Assembly: GCA_038380435.1 (NCBI GenBank)
Contig: JAWZYU010000034.1
Coordinates: 3,020,704 to 3,084,703, forward strand
DNA: 64,000 nucleotides
Direction of reading: 5' to 3'
Source of the DNA: Ryuthela nishihirai
Taxonomy: Eukaryota > Arthropoda > Arachnida > Araneae > Heptathelidae
The position numbers were made by a program, and so were the translations under genes. This document shows positions 20,345-31,632 of this stretch, in pieces. The first letter of the stretch is position 1. Each line of letters starts with the position of its first letter. Under the pieces are notes generated by a model. The model saw only the letters and a list, made by a program, of their open reading frames with translations, did no database searches and was not told where the DNA came from.

Positions 20345-20866
20345 TTATTAACAACATTACTTTAAATTCCTATCAGGAGCATATGAATTGTAATTAATTG
20401 TTGTATGGCCCTACCGAAAGTAAACTTTGCAGTGGAAACGAAAGTGATGGTAGCGCCATATCCTTGTCACGCCACTAATGAACAGCTGACATGATCGTTT
20501 TATTAGTAGTTGCTATATGAATTATTGAATCTTAATCATCGAACATTTCCAGGGATTATTTCATCTAAACAAGGTACTGCTTAATAATTACTAGTTTTAT
20601 TAATATTGTAGGAGTGTATATATATATATACCGCATTAGAATGCTTATGTACTAGCCATGTCGGCATTACTAAACGCCTACGCAATGGCTTGCCGACGTT
20701 AGTGCAAATTTCAAATTAATTAACTACGTAATAGTAATAATTTATATAAACCAAGCAGAAATATGCTCCATAGTATATTTTCCATTGGTAAGCTAGTGTA
20801 ATTCTGTCTCATATTAATCACTGCATAATAAATAATTATTTACCAGATTTAACATTATCCTGTGCA
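20345..20866 (+). repeat. Duplicated unique segment, copy 1
   Basis: About 520 bp, repeated at 21716-22236 with only a few differences. It contains a TA microsatellite (20618-20630) and ends at the start of the SINE-tail array. No coding frame was recognised. Confidence 0.85.
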
Positions 20867-21706
20867 CGTTAGAGAACACACTGGATGGCCTTGACGGGAG
20901 GCTACCATCTGTTTCCCAACAGCTGTTCCAGTGTGTCCCCTCCTCTAACTTTCTCTGAGCCTTCGGGGTCCATGTTATCTGCCCATTTAGCCCATGATGT
21001 GCAAAAAAGTGCCGCTCAGAGGTAAAACAGCCCAACGTTAAAGAACACGCTGGATGGCCTTGAGGGGAGGCTACCATCTGTCTCCCAACAGCTGTTCCAG
21101 TGGGTCCCCTCCTCCAACCTTCTCTGAGCCTTCGGGGTCCATGTTACCTGGCCATTTAGCCCATGGTGTGAAAAAAAGTGCCGCTCAGAGGTAAAACAAC
21201 CCAACGTTAAAGAACACGCTGGATGGCCTTGACGGGAGGCTACCATCTGTCTCCCAACAGCTGTTCCAGTGTGTCCCCTCCTCCAACCTTCTCTGAGCCT
21301 TCGGGGTCCATGTGACCTGGCCATTTAGCCCATGTTGTGCAAAAAAGTGCCGCTCAGAGGTAAAACAACCCAGCGTTAAAGAACACGCTGGATGGCCTTG
21401 ACGGGAGGCTATCATCCATCTCCTAACAGCTGTTCCAGTGGGTCCCCTCCTCCAACCTTCTCTGAGCCTTCGGGGTCCGTGTTACCCTGACCATTTAGCC
21501 CATGGTGTGCAAAAAAGTGCCGCTCAGAGGTAAAACAACCCAACGTTAAAGAACACGCTGGATGGCCTTGACGGGAGGCTACCATCCGTCTCCCAACAGC
21601 TGTTCCAGTGTGTCCCCTACCCCAACCTTCTCTGAGCCTTCGGGGTCCATGTGACCTGGCCATTTAGCCCATGGTGTGCAAAAAATTGCCGCTCAGAGGT
21701 AACCCA
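20867..21706 (+). repeat. Tandem array of five SINE-A tail units (169 bp each)
   Basis: Five head-to-tail copies of the 3' part of SINE-A run from ACGTTA(A/G)AGAAC to the CAACCC tail. Unit starts are at about 20866, 21035, 21204, 21373 and 21543, a period of 169-170 bp. At each inner junction the tail end CCCAAC is fused to CGTTAAAGAACACG. Each unit retains the SINE-tail orientation. Units differ by several substitutions. Confidence 0.92.
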
Positions 21707-21715
21707 ACCCAACCC

Positions 21716-22236
21716 TTATTAACAACATTACTTTAAATTCCTATCAGGAGCATATGAATTGTAATTAATTGTTGTATGGCCCTACCGAAAGTAAACTTTG
21801 CAGTGGAAACGAAAGTGATGGTAGCGCCATATCCTTGTCACGCCACTAATGAACAGCTAACATGATCGTTTTATTAGTAGTTGCTATATGAATTATTGAA
21901 TCTTAATCATCGAACATTTCCAGGGTTTATTTCAACTAAACAAGGTACTGCTTAATAATTACTAGTTTTATTAATATTGTAGGAGTGTATATATATATAC
22001 CGCATTAGAATGCTTATGTACTAGCCATGTCGGCATTACTAAACGTCTACGCAATGGCTTGCCGACGTTAGTGCAAATTTCAAATTAATTAACTACGTAA
22101 TAGTAATAATTTATATAAACCAAGCAGAAATATGCTCCATAGTATATTTTCCATTGGTAAGCTAGTGTAATTCTGTCTCACATTAATCACTGCATAATAA
22201 ATAATTATTTACCAGATTCAACATTATCCTGTGCAC
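21716..22236 (+). repeat. Duplicated unique segment, copy 2
   Basis: Repeat of 20345-20866, offset 1,371 bp, same orientation. One TA unit is missing in the microsatellite, and a few substitutions are seen. Confidence 0.85.
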
Positions 22237-22405
22237 GTTAGAGAACACACTGGATGGCCTTGACGGGAGGCTACCATCCGTCTCCCAACAGCTGTTCCAG
22301 TGTGTCCCCTCCTCCAATCTTCTCTGAGCCTTCGGGGTCCATGTGATCTGGCCATTTAGCCCAAGTTGTGCAAAGAAGTGCCGCTCAGAGGTAAAACAAC
22401 CCAAC
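22237..22405 (+). repeat. Single SINE-A tail unit after copy 2
   Basis: One 169-bp SINE-tail unit, starting GTTAGAGAACACAC like the first unit of the array at 20866, and ending GGTAAAACAACCCAAC. Confidence 0.8.
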
Positions 22406-22640
22406 TAGACTCCACAGTTTTAACACAAATGTTCTCAAATAAATGTATAAATGAAGGCCATCTGTAATGTTTTAAATTTAAGTGTATTTCAGGAAACATT
22501 TCTTCAAAAGCTACGGCTTATTAAGTTCTCCTGTTTCACCTGTGAACTTGTCTGTGTTTTATGCACCAATATAATATGTATGCTTGGGTGAAAATAAACT
22601 TATTCAATTCAATTAAAAAAAAATGGAAACTTTCCCATGT
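22406..22640 (+). other. Possible LINE 3' UTR
   Basis: Non-coding DNA ending in AATAAACTTATTCAATTCAA followed by an A run (22598-22623). This ending resembles 3' ends of CR1/L2-type LINEs. No coding part precedes it, so the call is tentative. Confidence 0.3.
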
Positions 22641-23374
22641 TAAGACAACGGAGAGTCAAATTTAAAGGTCCGTAATTTTTACAATAAGCTTTATAAAAGA
22701 AAATAGGATTTTTGCACACCATGGGCTAAATGGACAGGTCACAAGGACCCCGAAGGCTCAGAGAAGGTTGGGAGAGGGGACCCACTGGAACAGCTGTTGG
22801 GAGACAGATGGTAGCCTCCCGTCAAGGCCATCCAGCGTGTTCTTTAACGTGCACAGGGTATGGCTCTCTCCCGCACACGGGCCACGGCTTAACGTCCCAT
22901 CCGACGGACGGCGGCCTTTCCAAGCCCATCGGTGTCCCCTACTGACCGTGGGCATGGCGGGGAATTTTGCGGAGATAAATCTCAACGCTGACCCAGCTGG
23001 CACTCGAACCTGGGAACTACAGATTACGAGCCTGGCGCGCTACCGACTAAGCCACCCCTGTCACAAGAAAATAGGACTAGATAAATATAAATCTGATACA
23101 AATATATATAAATCTCGATTTTGAACAATATTAGTTAGGTATTTAGAGCTATGGAAGCTTGAATGCTTAACAGCAGCAAAGTCAGACCTAAAGAAATTTG
23201 TGCAAACCCAATCATTGCTAAAGGACAATTTGCATAAAATTCTGAAACATACACTTATTTTATTAAATGGTTCGAAAAATATTCTTTTTTTAAAGTTTTA
23301 ATCAACTTCTGAGGTGAATTCTTATGACTTACATGTCAGTTATTCGATAGTCAAACTTCTATAAATCTTTAAGT
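22641..23374. repeat. Diverged copy of the foldback family seen at 38.15-39.6 kb
   Basis: 23095-23374 aligns with 38345-38815: both carry AATCTCGATTTT.AACAATAT, then GAATATTTAACAGCAGCAA-like and CATACACTTATTTTATTAAA-like stretches. SINE-A 22709-23064 is inserted in it. There is no coding content. Confidence 0.55.
22709..23064 (-). mobile_element. SINE-A, tail-truncated
   Basis: Flanked by the exact 12-bp duplication AAGAAAATAGGA (22697-22708 and 23065-23076). The last 30 or so bases of the tail are absent, yet the target duplication is intact. Reverse transcription therefore primed internally, or the source RNA was short. Confidence 0.9.
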
Positions 23375-23375
23375 A

Positions 23376-23593
23376 CATTCGCTCCAAAAAGTATCCGAAT
23401 GTTACGGTTGATTACAGAATTCAGAAAACATATCTGGTAACGATTTTTTTTTAGAAATTAGTGATCTGTCAACCTTCGTGTCACGTGACACGAAGGTTGC
23501 CAGATCACTAATTTCTAAAAGAATCGTTGCCAGATATTTTTTATGAAATTCTATAACCAACCGTAATGTTTGGATATTTTTTTTGAGCGACTG
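23376..23593. mobile_element. Foldback MITE, simple form
   Basis: 218 bp with TA on each side (23374-23375 and 23594-23595). Almost fully self-complementary about its centre near GTCACGTGAC (23480-23490). Same family as 3265-3478. Confidence 0.85.
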
Positions 23594-23930
23594 TATAAGT
23601 CGACTTCAAAATGACCCAGAGGTCAAGTTTTTATTTAACCCCCCTCTACGTTTTGCAGAAAGGTGAAAATTGATACTCGATGTAATTCGGGTTGCACACA
23701 TCAGAAAATAATACGAAATTTCTGCTGCGATGTAAACGTTCAGAGTAATACAGGAGTCAGAGAAAGGGTGATCAACTTTAGCAGCTGCAGAAAGCACAGA
23801 ATGATTGCTACGATTTTATATATTCAAAACTTCTTAATAAACGGATAGAACTGACTCTAAACAACTAATATGCATCCTTTTGCAGTTATTGTTCATTTAT
23901 TATTATGATACATTTACAATCTTCCGAGAT
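23594..23930. other. Unique DNA, nothing recognised
   Basis: No credible frame or repeat. Confidence 0.4.
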
Positions 23931-24335
23931 GGTGGGCGGGATGGCTCAGTCGTTGATATTTATCTCCGCAAAATTTCCCGCCCTGCCCACGGTCAGTAGA
24001 GGACAACGATGGGCTTGGAAATGTCGCCGTCCGACGGATGGGGCGTTAAGACGTGGCTCAGTGTGCGGGAGAGCCATACCATGTGCACGTTAAAGAACAC
24101 GCTGGATGGCCTTGACGGGAGGCTACCATCTGTCTCCTAACAGCTGTTCCAGTGGGTCTCCTCCCCGAAAGAACACGCTGGATGGCCTTAACGGGAGGCT
24201 ACCATCTGTCTCCGAACAGCTATTCCAGTGGGTCCCCTCCCCCAACCTTCTCTGAGCCTTCGGGGTCCATGTGACCTGGCCATTTAGCCCATGGTGTGCA
24301 AAAAAGTGCCGGTCAGAGGTAAAAACAACCCAACC
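23931..24335 (+). mobile_element. SINE-A, rearranged: head deleted, tail partly duplicated
   Basis: The tRNA head keeps only GGCTCAGTCG before jumping to the body at TTGATATTTATCTCCG. Near 24172 the element restarts at AAAGAACACGCTGG, so the tail half occurs about one and a half times. This restart point is the same as in the 169-bp array. Confidence 0.75.
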
Positions 24336-24589
24336 CATCCTCTGCCAGCACGCAGTATCCCACACCATTCATCGCAAAGAGGCTCCTCATACAATCCTGT
24401 TTCATCGCCTGCTCGAAAAGGGCTACGTCGACGACCCCTTTATTGAGGGGTCATAGGAAGAGAATCAGGAATAAAAAAATTAGAGTGTTCGGAGACAGTA
24501 TTTTATAAAATTAATACCTTAAGATTTATGTGTATTTAATTTAAGCAAATAAAGTTTCTATACATGTGCGTATAATTTATAAAAGTTCT
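24336..24589. other. Unique DNA, nothing recognised
   Basis: No credible frame or repeat. Confidence 0.4.
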
Positions 24590-24600
24590 CGTAGTTTTAG

Positions 24601-24988
24601 GTTGGGTTGTTTTACCTCTGAGCGGCACTTTTTTTGCACACCATGGGCTAAATGGCCAGGTCACAATAACCCCGAAGGCTCAGATAAGGTTGGGGGATGG
24701 AACCCACTGGAACAGCTGTTGGGAGACAGGATGGTAGCCTCCCGTCAAGGCCATCCAGCGTGTTCTTTAACGTGCACAGGGTATGGCTCTCCCGCACACG
24801 GCCACGGCTTAACGTCCCATCCGACGGACGGCGGTCTTTCCTAGCCCATCGGTGTCCCCTACTGACCGTGGGCATGGCGGGGAATTTTTGCGGAGATAAA
24901 TCTCAAAGCTGACCCAGCTGGGACTCGAACCTGGGAACTACAGATTACGAGTCTGGTGCGCCATAGTCAGAGCCACCATTGCCCCTCG
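24601..24988 (-). mobile_element. SINE-A, full length
   Basis: Flanked by the 11-bp duplication CGTAGTTTTAG (24590-24600 and 24989-24999). The head is slightly diverged at its 5' end. Confidence 0.9.
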
Positions 24989-25095
24989 CGTAGTTTTAGC
25001 GCAACATATGTATAATAGTATTTTTATATGAAACCCTAATTTACGCGAATTCGCACTCAAGCGGGAATACTAGGAATCTGACTCTGGGGTACTTT

Positions 25096-25484
25096 TGGGG
25101 AGGGGGTTGCTCAGTCGGTAGCGCGCCAGGCTCGTAATCTGTAGTTCCCAGGTTCGAGTCCCAGCTGGGTCACCGTTGAGATTTATCTCCGCAAAATTCC
25201 CCGCCCTGACCACGGTCAGTAGGGGACACCGATGGGCTTGGAAAGTCCGCCGTCCGTCGGATGGGACGTTAAGCCGTGGCCCCATGTGCGGGAGAGCAAT
25301 ACCCTGTGCACGTTAAAGTACACGCTGGATGGCCTTGACGGCAGGCTACCATCTGTCTCCCAACAGCTGTTCCAGTGGGTCCCCTCCCCCAACTTTCTCT
25401 GAGCCTTCGGGGTCCATGTGACCTGGCTATTTAGCCCATGGTGTGCAAAAAAGTGCCGCTCAGAGGTAAAACAACCCAACCCAA
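25096..25484 (+). mobile_element. SINE-A, full length
   Basis: Flanked by the exact 12-bp duplication CTGGGGTACTTT (25084-25095 and 25485-25496). Confidence 0.92.
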
Positions 25485-25496
25485 CTGGGGTACTTT

Positions 25497-26155
25497 GAGA
25501 CCTTACTGTACTTGATGGTGCTTTTGGTAATACTGGAAAAGGTTAGCACTGCGAGTCCCCGTCCATTATGGTCAAGGACAATAAAGACCCCTGGGAACTT
25601 TGAAAAGGAGCAGGATAGGAAGAGAAATAGCGATGATAACAAGCTTAAACTGCATCTAATGAGGTAGAGAAAGTTTGAGCGCTTTTCAGTACTTGGCATG
25701 TAAAACTCTGGAGCAGTTACATTTGGCTATGTGTCGCGGGAATTGTAACCTTCATTTCAAAGAGCAAAAACCTTCCGCAGCTGTTATTTTCTTGTAGGTT
25801 ATTATTCATTTCGCTAATGGCAGCAACCTGTGCAGTTTTTAGCTGCCTGAATGGTCTTTTGAAAAAAAAAAAGTTTTGAAGTAACATTTTTTCATTTTCA
25901 AAAGTTGCATATTGTAGTTTTAATGAACTACTAAAATCGGCTTCTAGCTGAATCACTATGGATAATTTATTTTACGTTCAGATATGAAGGTGATTGTTCT
26001 TAATTAGATTTACGTTTATTGATACTTAATTTTTACTAATAGTAAATAAATCAGATATATTATTTTATTGCAATAAGTTAACGTTGAGTTCATCAGAGTA
26101 TTGAGAAGGAAAGGGTCGTCCGTTAAATTGAATGTTTATATGACAATGCACAGTA
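25497..26155. other. Unique AT-rich DNA, nothing recognised
   Basis: No convincing coding frame or repeat on either strand. Confidence 0.4.
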
Positions 26156-26291
26156 CAGTCGCTCAAAAAATATTCGAACACTATCGTTGATTACCGAATT
26201 CAGAAAAAAAAACTTGGAAGGATTTTTTCAGAAATTAATGATCTGGCAACCTTCTTGTCACGTGACACGAAGGTTGCCAGATCACTAATTA
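26156..26291. mobile_element. Foldback MITE, truncated
   Basis: Begins CAGTCGCTCAAAAAATATTC after TA and passes the centre (GTCACGTGAC near 26258-26268). It breaks off at ATCACTAATT; the second arm's outer half is missing. Confidence 0.75.
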
Positions 26292-26321
26292 CACGGATTC
26301 ATAGAGTCGAGGTTTTACCGT

Positions 26322-26702
26322 TGGGTTGTGTTGTTTTACCTCTGAGCGGCACTTTTTTTGCACACCATGAGCTAAATTGCCAGGTCACATGGACTCCGAA
26401 GGCTCATAAAAGGTTGGGGGAGGGGACCCACTGGAACAACTATTGGGAGACAGATGGTAGCCTCCCGTCAAGGCCATCCAGCGCGTTCTTTAACGTGCAC
26501 AGGGTATGGCTCTCCTTCACACGGGCCCACGGCTTAACATCCCATCCGACGGACTTTCCAAACCTATCGGTGTCCCCTACTGACCGTGAGCAGGGCGGGG
26601 AGTTTTGCGAAGATAAATCTCAACGCTGTCCCAGCTGGGACTCGAACCTGGGAACTACAGATTACGAGCCTGGCGCGCTACCGACTGAGCCACCCCCGCC
26701 CC
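26322..26702 (-). mobile_element. SINE-A
   Basis: Flanked by a 21-bp duplication with one mismatch (26301-26321 and 26703-26723), the longest seen here. A short deletion removes part of the GGACGGCGGCC region. Confidence 0.9.
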
Positions 26703-26852
26703 ATATAGTCGAGGTTTTACCGTATAATACAAGGTATCCGGAAAGTGATGGTGGGATTTGCAGAACCAATTCCTTAGGAAAATAATATACATATTCATGA
26801 AAGTAGTGTTTTAATTGAAAGCGTACCTCAAATAACTTTGAATGTAATCAGT

Positions 26853-27240
26853 TGGGTTGGGTTGTTTTACCTCTGAACGGCACTTTTTTTGCACACCATG
26901 GGCTAAATGGCCAGGTCACAGGACCCCGAAGGCTCAGAGGAGGTTGGGGGAGGGGACCCACTGGAACAGCTGTTGGGAGACAGATGGTAGCCTCCCGTCA
27001 AGGCTATCCAGCGTGTTCTTTAACGTGCACAGGGTATGGCTCTCCCGTACACGGGGCCACGGCTTAACGTCCCATCCGACGGACGGCGGCCTTTCCAAGC
27101 CCATCGGTGTCCCCTACTGACCGTGGGCAGAGCGGGGGAATTTTGCGGAGATAAATCTCAACGCTGACCCAGCTGGGACTCGAACCTGGGAACTGCAGAT
27201 TACGAGCCTGGCGCGCTACCGACTGAGCCACAGCCGCCCC
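26853..27240 (-). mobile_element. SINE-A, full length
   Basis: Flanked by the exact 12-bp duplication AATGTAATCAGT (26841-26852 and 27241-27252). Confidence 0.92.
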
Positions 27241-27295
27241 AATGTAATCAGTGAATGTCCACATGTGAATCATTCGTGACCCTGCATATGTCATG

Positions 27296-27492
27296 TCATC
27301 ATCATCATCAAGCAGCCATGGGCTATGGAGGTCCAACCAGACCGTGCAATTTAGTTCTCCAAGCAAGTCTATCCTGAGCTACATCTACTGCATCTGGCCA
27401 CTGCACACCAATTCTAACAAGGTCTTGTTTGACATTGTCCGCCCACCGCATCCTAGGTCTCCCCTTCTTTCTGAGGCCTTTAGGCATAACAG
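27296..27492 (-). mobile_element. 5'-truncated RTE-like LINE, 3' end
   Basis: About 197 bp of the RTE 3' end, with a GAT microsatellite at 27297-27311. Flanked by ATATGTCATG (27286-27295 and 27493-27502). Encodes the last part of the RTE C-terminal module. Confidence 0.88.
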
Positions 27493-27710
27493 ATATGTCA
27501 TGTACGTTGTAGCATATCTCTTGTTGCTTGTTCAGTTGATTCTCTTATTCTTGCTTTCAAGTGATTCAAGTCTTGAATTTTGCCCACGTAAACATTACAA
27601 AAACCCACAAAAAACTTTACAAAGACCCACAAAAAAAAGATTAGAAGAGTGTCAAATCAGGACTCATTGGTTTCCATAGAATTGTACCATCCCTGCCAAA
27701 CCATCTGTTA

Positions 27711-28024
27711 GGTCAGCGTTGAGATTTATCTCCGCAAAAATCCCCGCCCTGCCCACGGTCAGTAGGGGACACCGATGGGCTTGGAAAGGTCGCCGTCAGT
27801 CGGATGGGACTTAAAGCCGTGGCTCCGTGTGCGGGAGAGCCATACCCTGTGCACGTTAAAGAACACGCCGTTTGGTCTTGACGGGAGGCTACCATCTGTC
27901 TCCCAACAGCTGTTCCAGTGAGTCCCTCCCCCAACCTTCTCTGAGTCTTCGGGGTCCATGTGACCTGGCCATTTAGCCCACGGTGTGCAAAAAAGTGCTG
28001 CTCAGAGGTAAAACAACCCAACCC
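27711..28024 (+). mobile_element. SINE-A, head truncated at the duplication breakpoint
   Basis: Begins at GGTCAGCGTTGAG, just after the tRNA-like part, and continues to a CAACCCAACCC tail. It is the partner of 19361-19694. Confidence 0.85.
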
Positions 28025-28432
28025 ACTGATTTGAAGAGTGCATTTCATTTACATTACTCTCCGATATTCCTCGAGTTCACAACTCTGTGCCGTTTAGAAA
28101 CATCAATTTCTTTTATCAACAAAATCATAAGCATATTGATGATATTACGTGTTCGAATGCTTTTCTATTCTGATTGGTGAGGCTCTGATTCTGAAATCTC
28201 TACTAAAGTAAGAGTAGAGGAATTTTATCCGATAACTTACGATTCTATTAAACAAACGCGAGATTATAGAAAAACGGTGAAAAAATGCACGGTTAATTTT
28301 GCTTTTTGTTTCCAACCCTTATTCTGTCTTGCCCTTATTCTAATATTTAAAATTCCATTAAACAGTATCGGTTGGATAGTTTTTATTGGGTTATCGACAA
28401 TTTCATAATATCACTCTTTTTCTCCATTATTA

Positions 28433-28816
28433 GGGGCGGGGGTGGCTCAGTCGGTAGCGCGCCAGGCTCGTAATCTGTAGTTCCCAGGTTCGAGTCCCAG
28501 CTGGGTCAGCGTTTAAATTTATCTCCGCAAAATTCCCCGCCCTGCCCACGGTCAGTAGGGGACACCGATGGGCTTGGAAAGGCCGCCGTCCGTCGGATGG
28601 GACGTTAAGCCGTGGCGCCGTGTGTGGGAGAGCCATACCCTGTGCACGTTAAAGAACATGCTGGATGGTCTTGACGGGAGGCTACCATCTGTCTCCCAAC
28701 AGCTGTTCCAGTGGGTCCCCTCCCCCAACCTTCTCTGAACCTTCGGGGTCCATGTGACCTGGCCATTTAGCCCCTGGTGTGCAAAAAAGTGCCACTCAGA
28801 GGTAAAACAACTCAAA
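28433..28816 (+). mobile_element. SINE-A, full length
   Basis: Flanked by the exact 12-bp duplication TCTCCATTATTA (28421-28432 and 28817-28828). Partner of 18566-18949, identical insertion site. Confidence 0.92.
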
Positions 28817-29045
28817 TCTCCATTATTACACACATTCTAATATACTTACATTTTATTTAAACGTGGCAACTCTGGTAACTTCAAACACGATTTCAGGTGT
28901 CTGAAGTGAAGTTCCTGCAATGTGCGAGAGTCTCAAAGCAATTGGTTTGCAACACAAAAACAATCAACAGTTGCGTTGTGATTGCACTCAAGGTGAATTG
29001 GATCACAGTTGTAAATTGCTGAGGCGCCCTCTTTTGTGTAATGCT

Positions 29046-29074
29046 TGGGTTGGGTTTTTTTGCACACCATGGGG
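29046..29074 (-). repeat. SINE-A tail scrap
   Basis: GGGTTGGGTTTTTTTGCACA and CCATGGGGC look like a SINE-A tail with an internal deletion. It sits at the junction between the inverted arm and the following LINE. Confidence 0.45.
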
Positions 29075-29087
29075 CTTTAAATTGCAA

Positions 29088-29747
29088 AGTGAGAGTAATA
29101 TCAATGGACCAAATTTAGTTGAAAATTACAAAAAATATCGTAATACCTTAACTAAAGTTATCAGGGAAGCGAATTTAAACTGTTATAACAATAAATTATT
29201 ATTATATCAATGTAATTTTAAGAAACAATGGGATGTCATTAATGAGTTGAATGGAAGAACTGAAAAAGGAATACAATTGTCCTAAAATGATTGTTGATAA
29301 TGATCAAAAATATAGTGAAATAGTAAATCCAGTAGCTTTAGCTAATACTTTCGACGACTCTTTCACTGGTATAATATATAAATTAACCCAAACTATTCCA
29401 GAATCAAATGATATTGAGATACTTCCATTTAAAGAAATATATAATTCATTCTTTATTGAAGAAATATACGACAGGGAAATTCAAGCAGTTATAGAAAATT
29501 TAAATTGTGGAAAATCTTGTGGAACTTACAATATTTCTATATATATTTTAAAGGAAATAAACAAAGAACTCAAAGGCATTTGTGTTCTCTATTTAATAAA
29601 TCTCTGTTATCTGCTTCGTTTCCTGCTTACTTTAAGGTTGCTACTGTTGTATCAATTTTTAAGGGGGGTGATGAAACAAAATTTGAAAATTATCGACCTA
29701 TGTCTATTTTGCCGATTTTGAACAAAATATTTGAAAAAAATTATTAA
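29088..29747 (+). pseudogene. CR1/L2-like RT, N-terminal part
   Basis: Overlapping frames carry NLVENYKKYRNTLTKVIREA and KKQWDVINELNGRTEKG (linker), then NLNCGKSCGTYNISIYILKE, TVVSIFKGGDETKFENYRPM and SILPILNKIFEKN (fingers). Frameshifts occur near 29265, 29510 and 29750. Between 29750 and 29943, diverged DNA with stops still shows LFLDVKK and AFDSVSH of motif A in two frames. Confidence 0.75.
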
Positions 29748-29942
29748 GTAGAGGTTATTAAATTTTTTAGATAAATACAATTTTTTTTCAGACAACCAAT
29801 AATATTTTCGTAAAAATAGGGGGACTGAAGATGCAATTTTGAGATTGACCTCAATTATTCATCGTGGTATTTACGATAATTTGAGAGTTGCTGTTTTGTT
29901 TCTAGATGTAAAAAAAAAGCATTTGATTCTGTTTCTCACAGT

Positions 29943-31007
29943 GTGTTGCTGAAAAAATTAGAAAAGGTTGGAATGAGAGGTCTTATGTTTTCTTGGCTAA
30001 CTAGTTATTTAACTGAAAGACAGCAAATTGTAAAAATAAATAATTGTTATAGTACCTCTGCTTATGTTAATTTTGGGGTCCCACAGGGTTCTGTCCTTGG
30101 ACCAGTATTATTTTTAATATTTTTTAATGACCTATGTGATTTACCATTGAACGGGATTAACACTGTATTTGCAAATGATATTGCACTAGTTTACCTTGGC
30201 AACATTGATAATATTGTTATAAAAATAAATGAGGATTTAAAAGAAATAAATAACTGTTTTGTGAAAAATATGCTAATTTTAAATGTCAACAAATCAAAAT
30301 ATATAAATTTTAGACTAAAAAATAAGTCTATTGATGAACTATACAATAAGTTAATTTCTCATGATATAAACTGTCAAAATTGGTCATGTTCTTCTCCAGT
30401 TATACAGGGTGTTGATGATTTTAGATATTTGGGAGTATCTATAGATAGCAACCTCACATGGAAGCTGCATGTAAAAAACGTAGTAAAAAACTTGAATATC
30501 ATGATTTCAAGAATATATTTTATTAGAAGTTTTTTTAATTTGTCCATGTTAGAAATAATTTGCAATTCGTGGATAAAATCTTATTTGGAATATGGTATTA
30601 TTTCATGGGGTGGCCTTTATGAATCGAATTTGAGAGCTATTCAGAATCTTCAAAATCATGCGTTGAGGTGCATGCTCAAGAAACGAAAGTTTGATAACAT
30701 CCAAAATTATTTTACTTCTTTACAAATTTTACAAGTTCGAAAAGTATATGTTTACCATTTGTTAACATATATTGTCAAAAATTGGGATGATTCAAATGTA
30801 AAAGTTTTTAATAAAAATACCAGACTTTCGACAGTTGTACATTTAAATGTGATTACTCCCAGAAAAACAGCTTTTTGCAAACATTATGTATACTTGGCTC
30901 CTAAAATATTCAATAGTTTACCTAACAACATAAAGAATGAAAGAAATCTTTCTAAAAAATTAATTATGAAATGGATACTCGAGCAAAAGGTAGAAAATTT
31001 GTTATAG
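29943..31007 (+). pseudogene. CR1/L2-like RT, palm, thumb and C-terminus
   Basis: A 354-codon open frame begins just after motif A. Motif B is FGVPQGSVLGPVLFLIFFND. The catalytic loop reads FANDIALVY, with Asn in place of the first catalytic Asp of (F/Y)ADD, which would abolish polymerisation. DFRYLGVSIDSNLTWKLHV and a C-terminal tail rich in Lys/Asn follow, ending KKLIMKWILEQKVENLL. The frame stayed open, but the element is inactive because its first half is broken. Confidence 0.82.
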
Positions 31008-31312
31008 CAATTATGCCTTGCATGATTAGTGTCTAAATACACATTTTGAGTCAAAATGTTAACGAGTTTATTATTTCAGTGTTAAATAAGTTGGTAGTGT
31101 TGGTTTACAATATTTTATGTTTTCTTAATCTAATATCTCCACAAACGAGCTTTGGCTCATGTGGAGTATTGAATTTTACACTTTCAAAATTGTCTACTTA
31201 CTTTGGAAAAATAATAACAAAAGGAATAAATGTTTTTCAAGTTTTAAATTACATGTTTGTAATGTATCAAAAGAGTGGAACAAATTTGAATTTGAAAATT
31301 GAAAAAAAAAAA

Positions 31313-31632
31313 GGCCAGATCACAAGGACCGCGAAGGCTCAGAGAAGGTTGGGGGAGGAGACCCACTGAAACAGCTGTTGGGAGACAGATAGTCGCCTCC
31401 CGTCAAGGTCATCCAGCGTGTTCTTTAACGTGCATAGGGTAAGGCTCTCCCGCACACGAAGCCACGGCTTAACGTCCCATCCGACGTACGGCGGTCTTTC
31501 CAAGCCCGTCGGTGTCCGCTACTGATCATGAGCAGGGCGGGGAGTTTTGCGGAGATAAGTCTCAACGCTGACCCAACTGGGACTCGAACCTGGGAACTGC
31601 AGATTACGAGCCTGGCGGGCTACCGACTGAGA
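31313..31632 (-). mobile_element. SINE-A, tail-truncated
   Basis: Starts within the tail at GGCCAGATCACAAGGACC directly after the LINE poly-A and runs to the tRNA head (CTACCGACTGAG). The immediate contact with the LINE end suggests insertion into the A tract or a template switch. Confidence 0.7.

Larger units (their letters stand above)
27711..29026 (-). repeat. Inverted duplication, right arm
   Basis: Reverse-orientation copy of 18353-19694. The left limit falls inside a SINE-A (head missing from GGTCAGCGTT outward). The right limit is near CTAAATTGCTG (about 29026), after which the arms diverge. Confidence 0.85.
29085..31318 (+). mobile_element. 5'-truncated CR1/L2-like LINE
   Basis: From the linker before RT to a 3' UTR of about 310 bp ending in an A run (31304-31313). 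The 3' UTR includes an inverted pair CCACAAACGAGC/GGCTCATGTGG near 31140. Motifs match the CR1/L2 group, related in layout to the LINE at 545-4300. Frameshifts are present in the first half; the second half is open. Confidence 0.8.
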
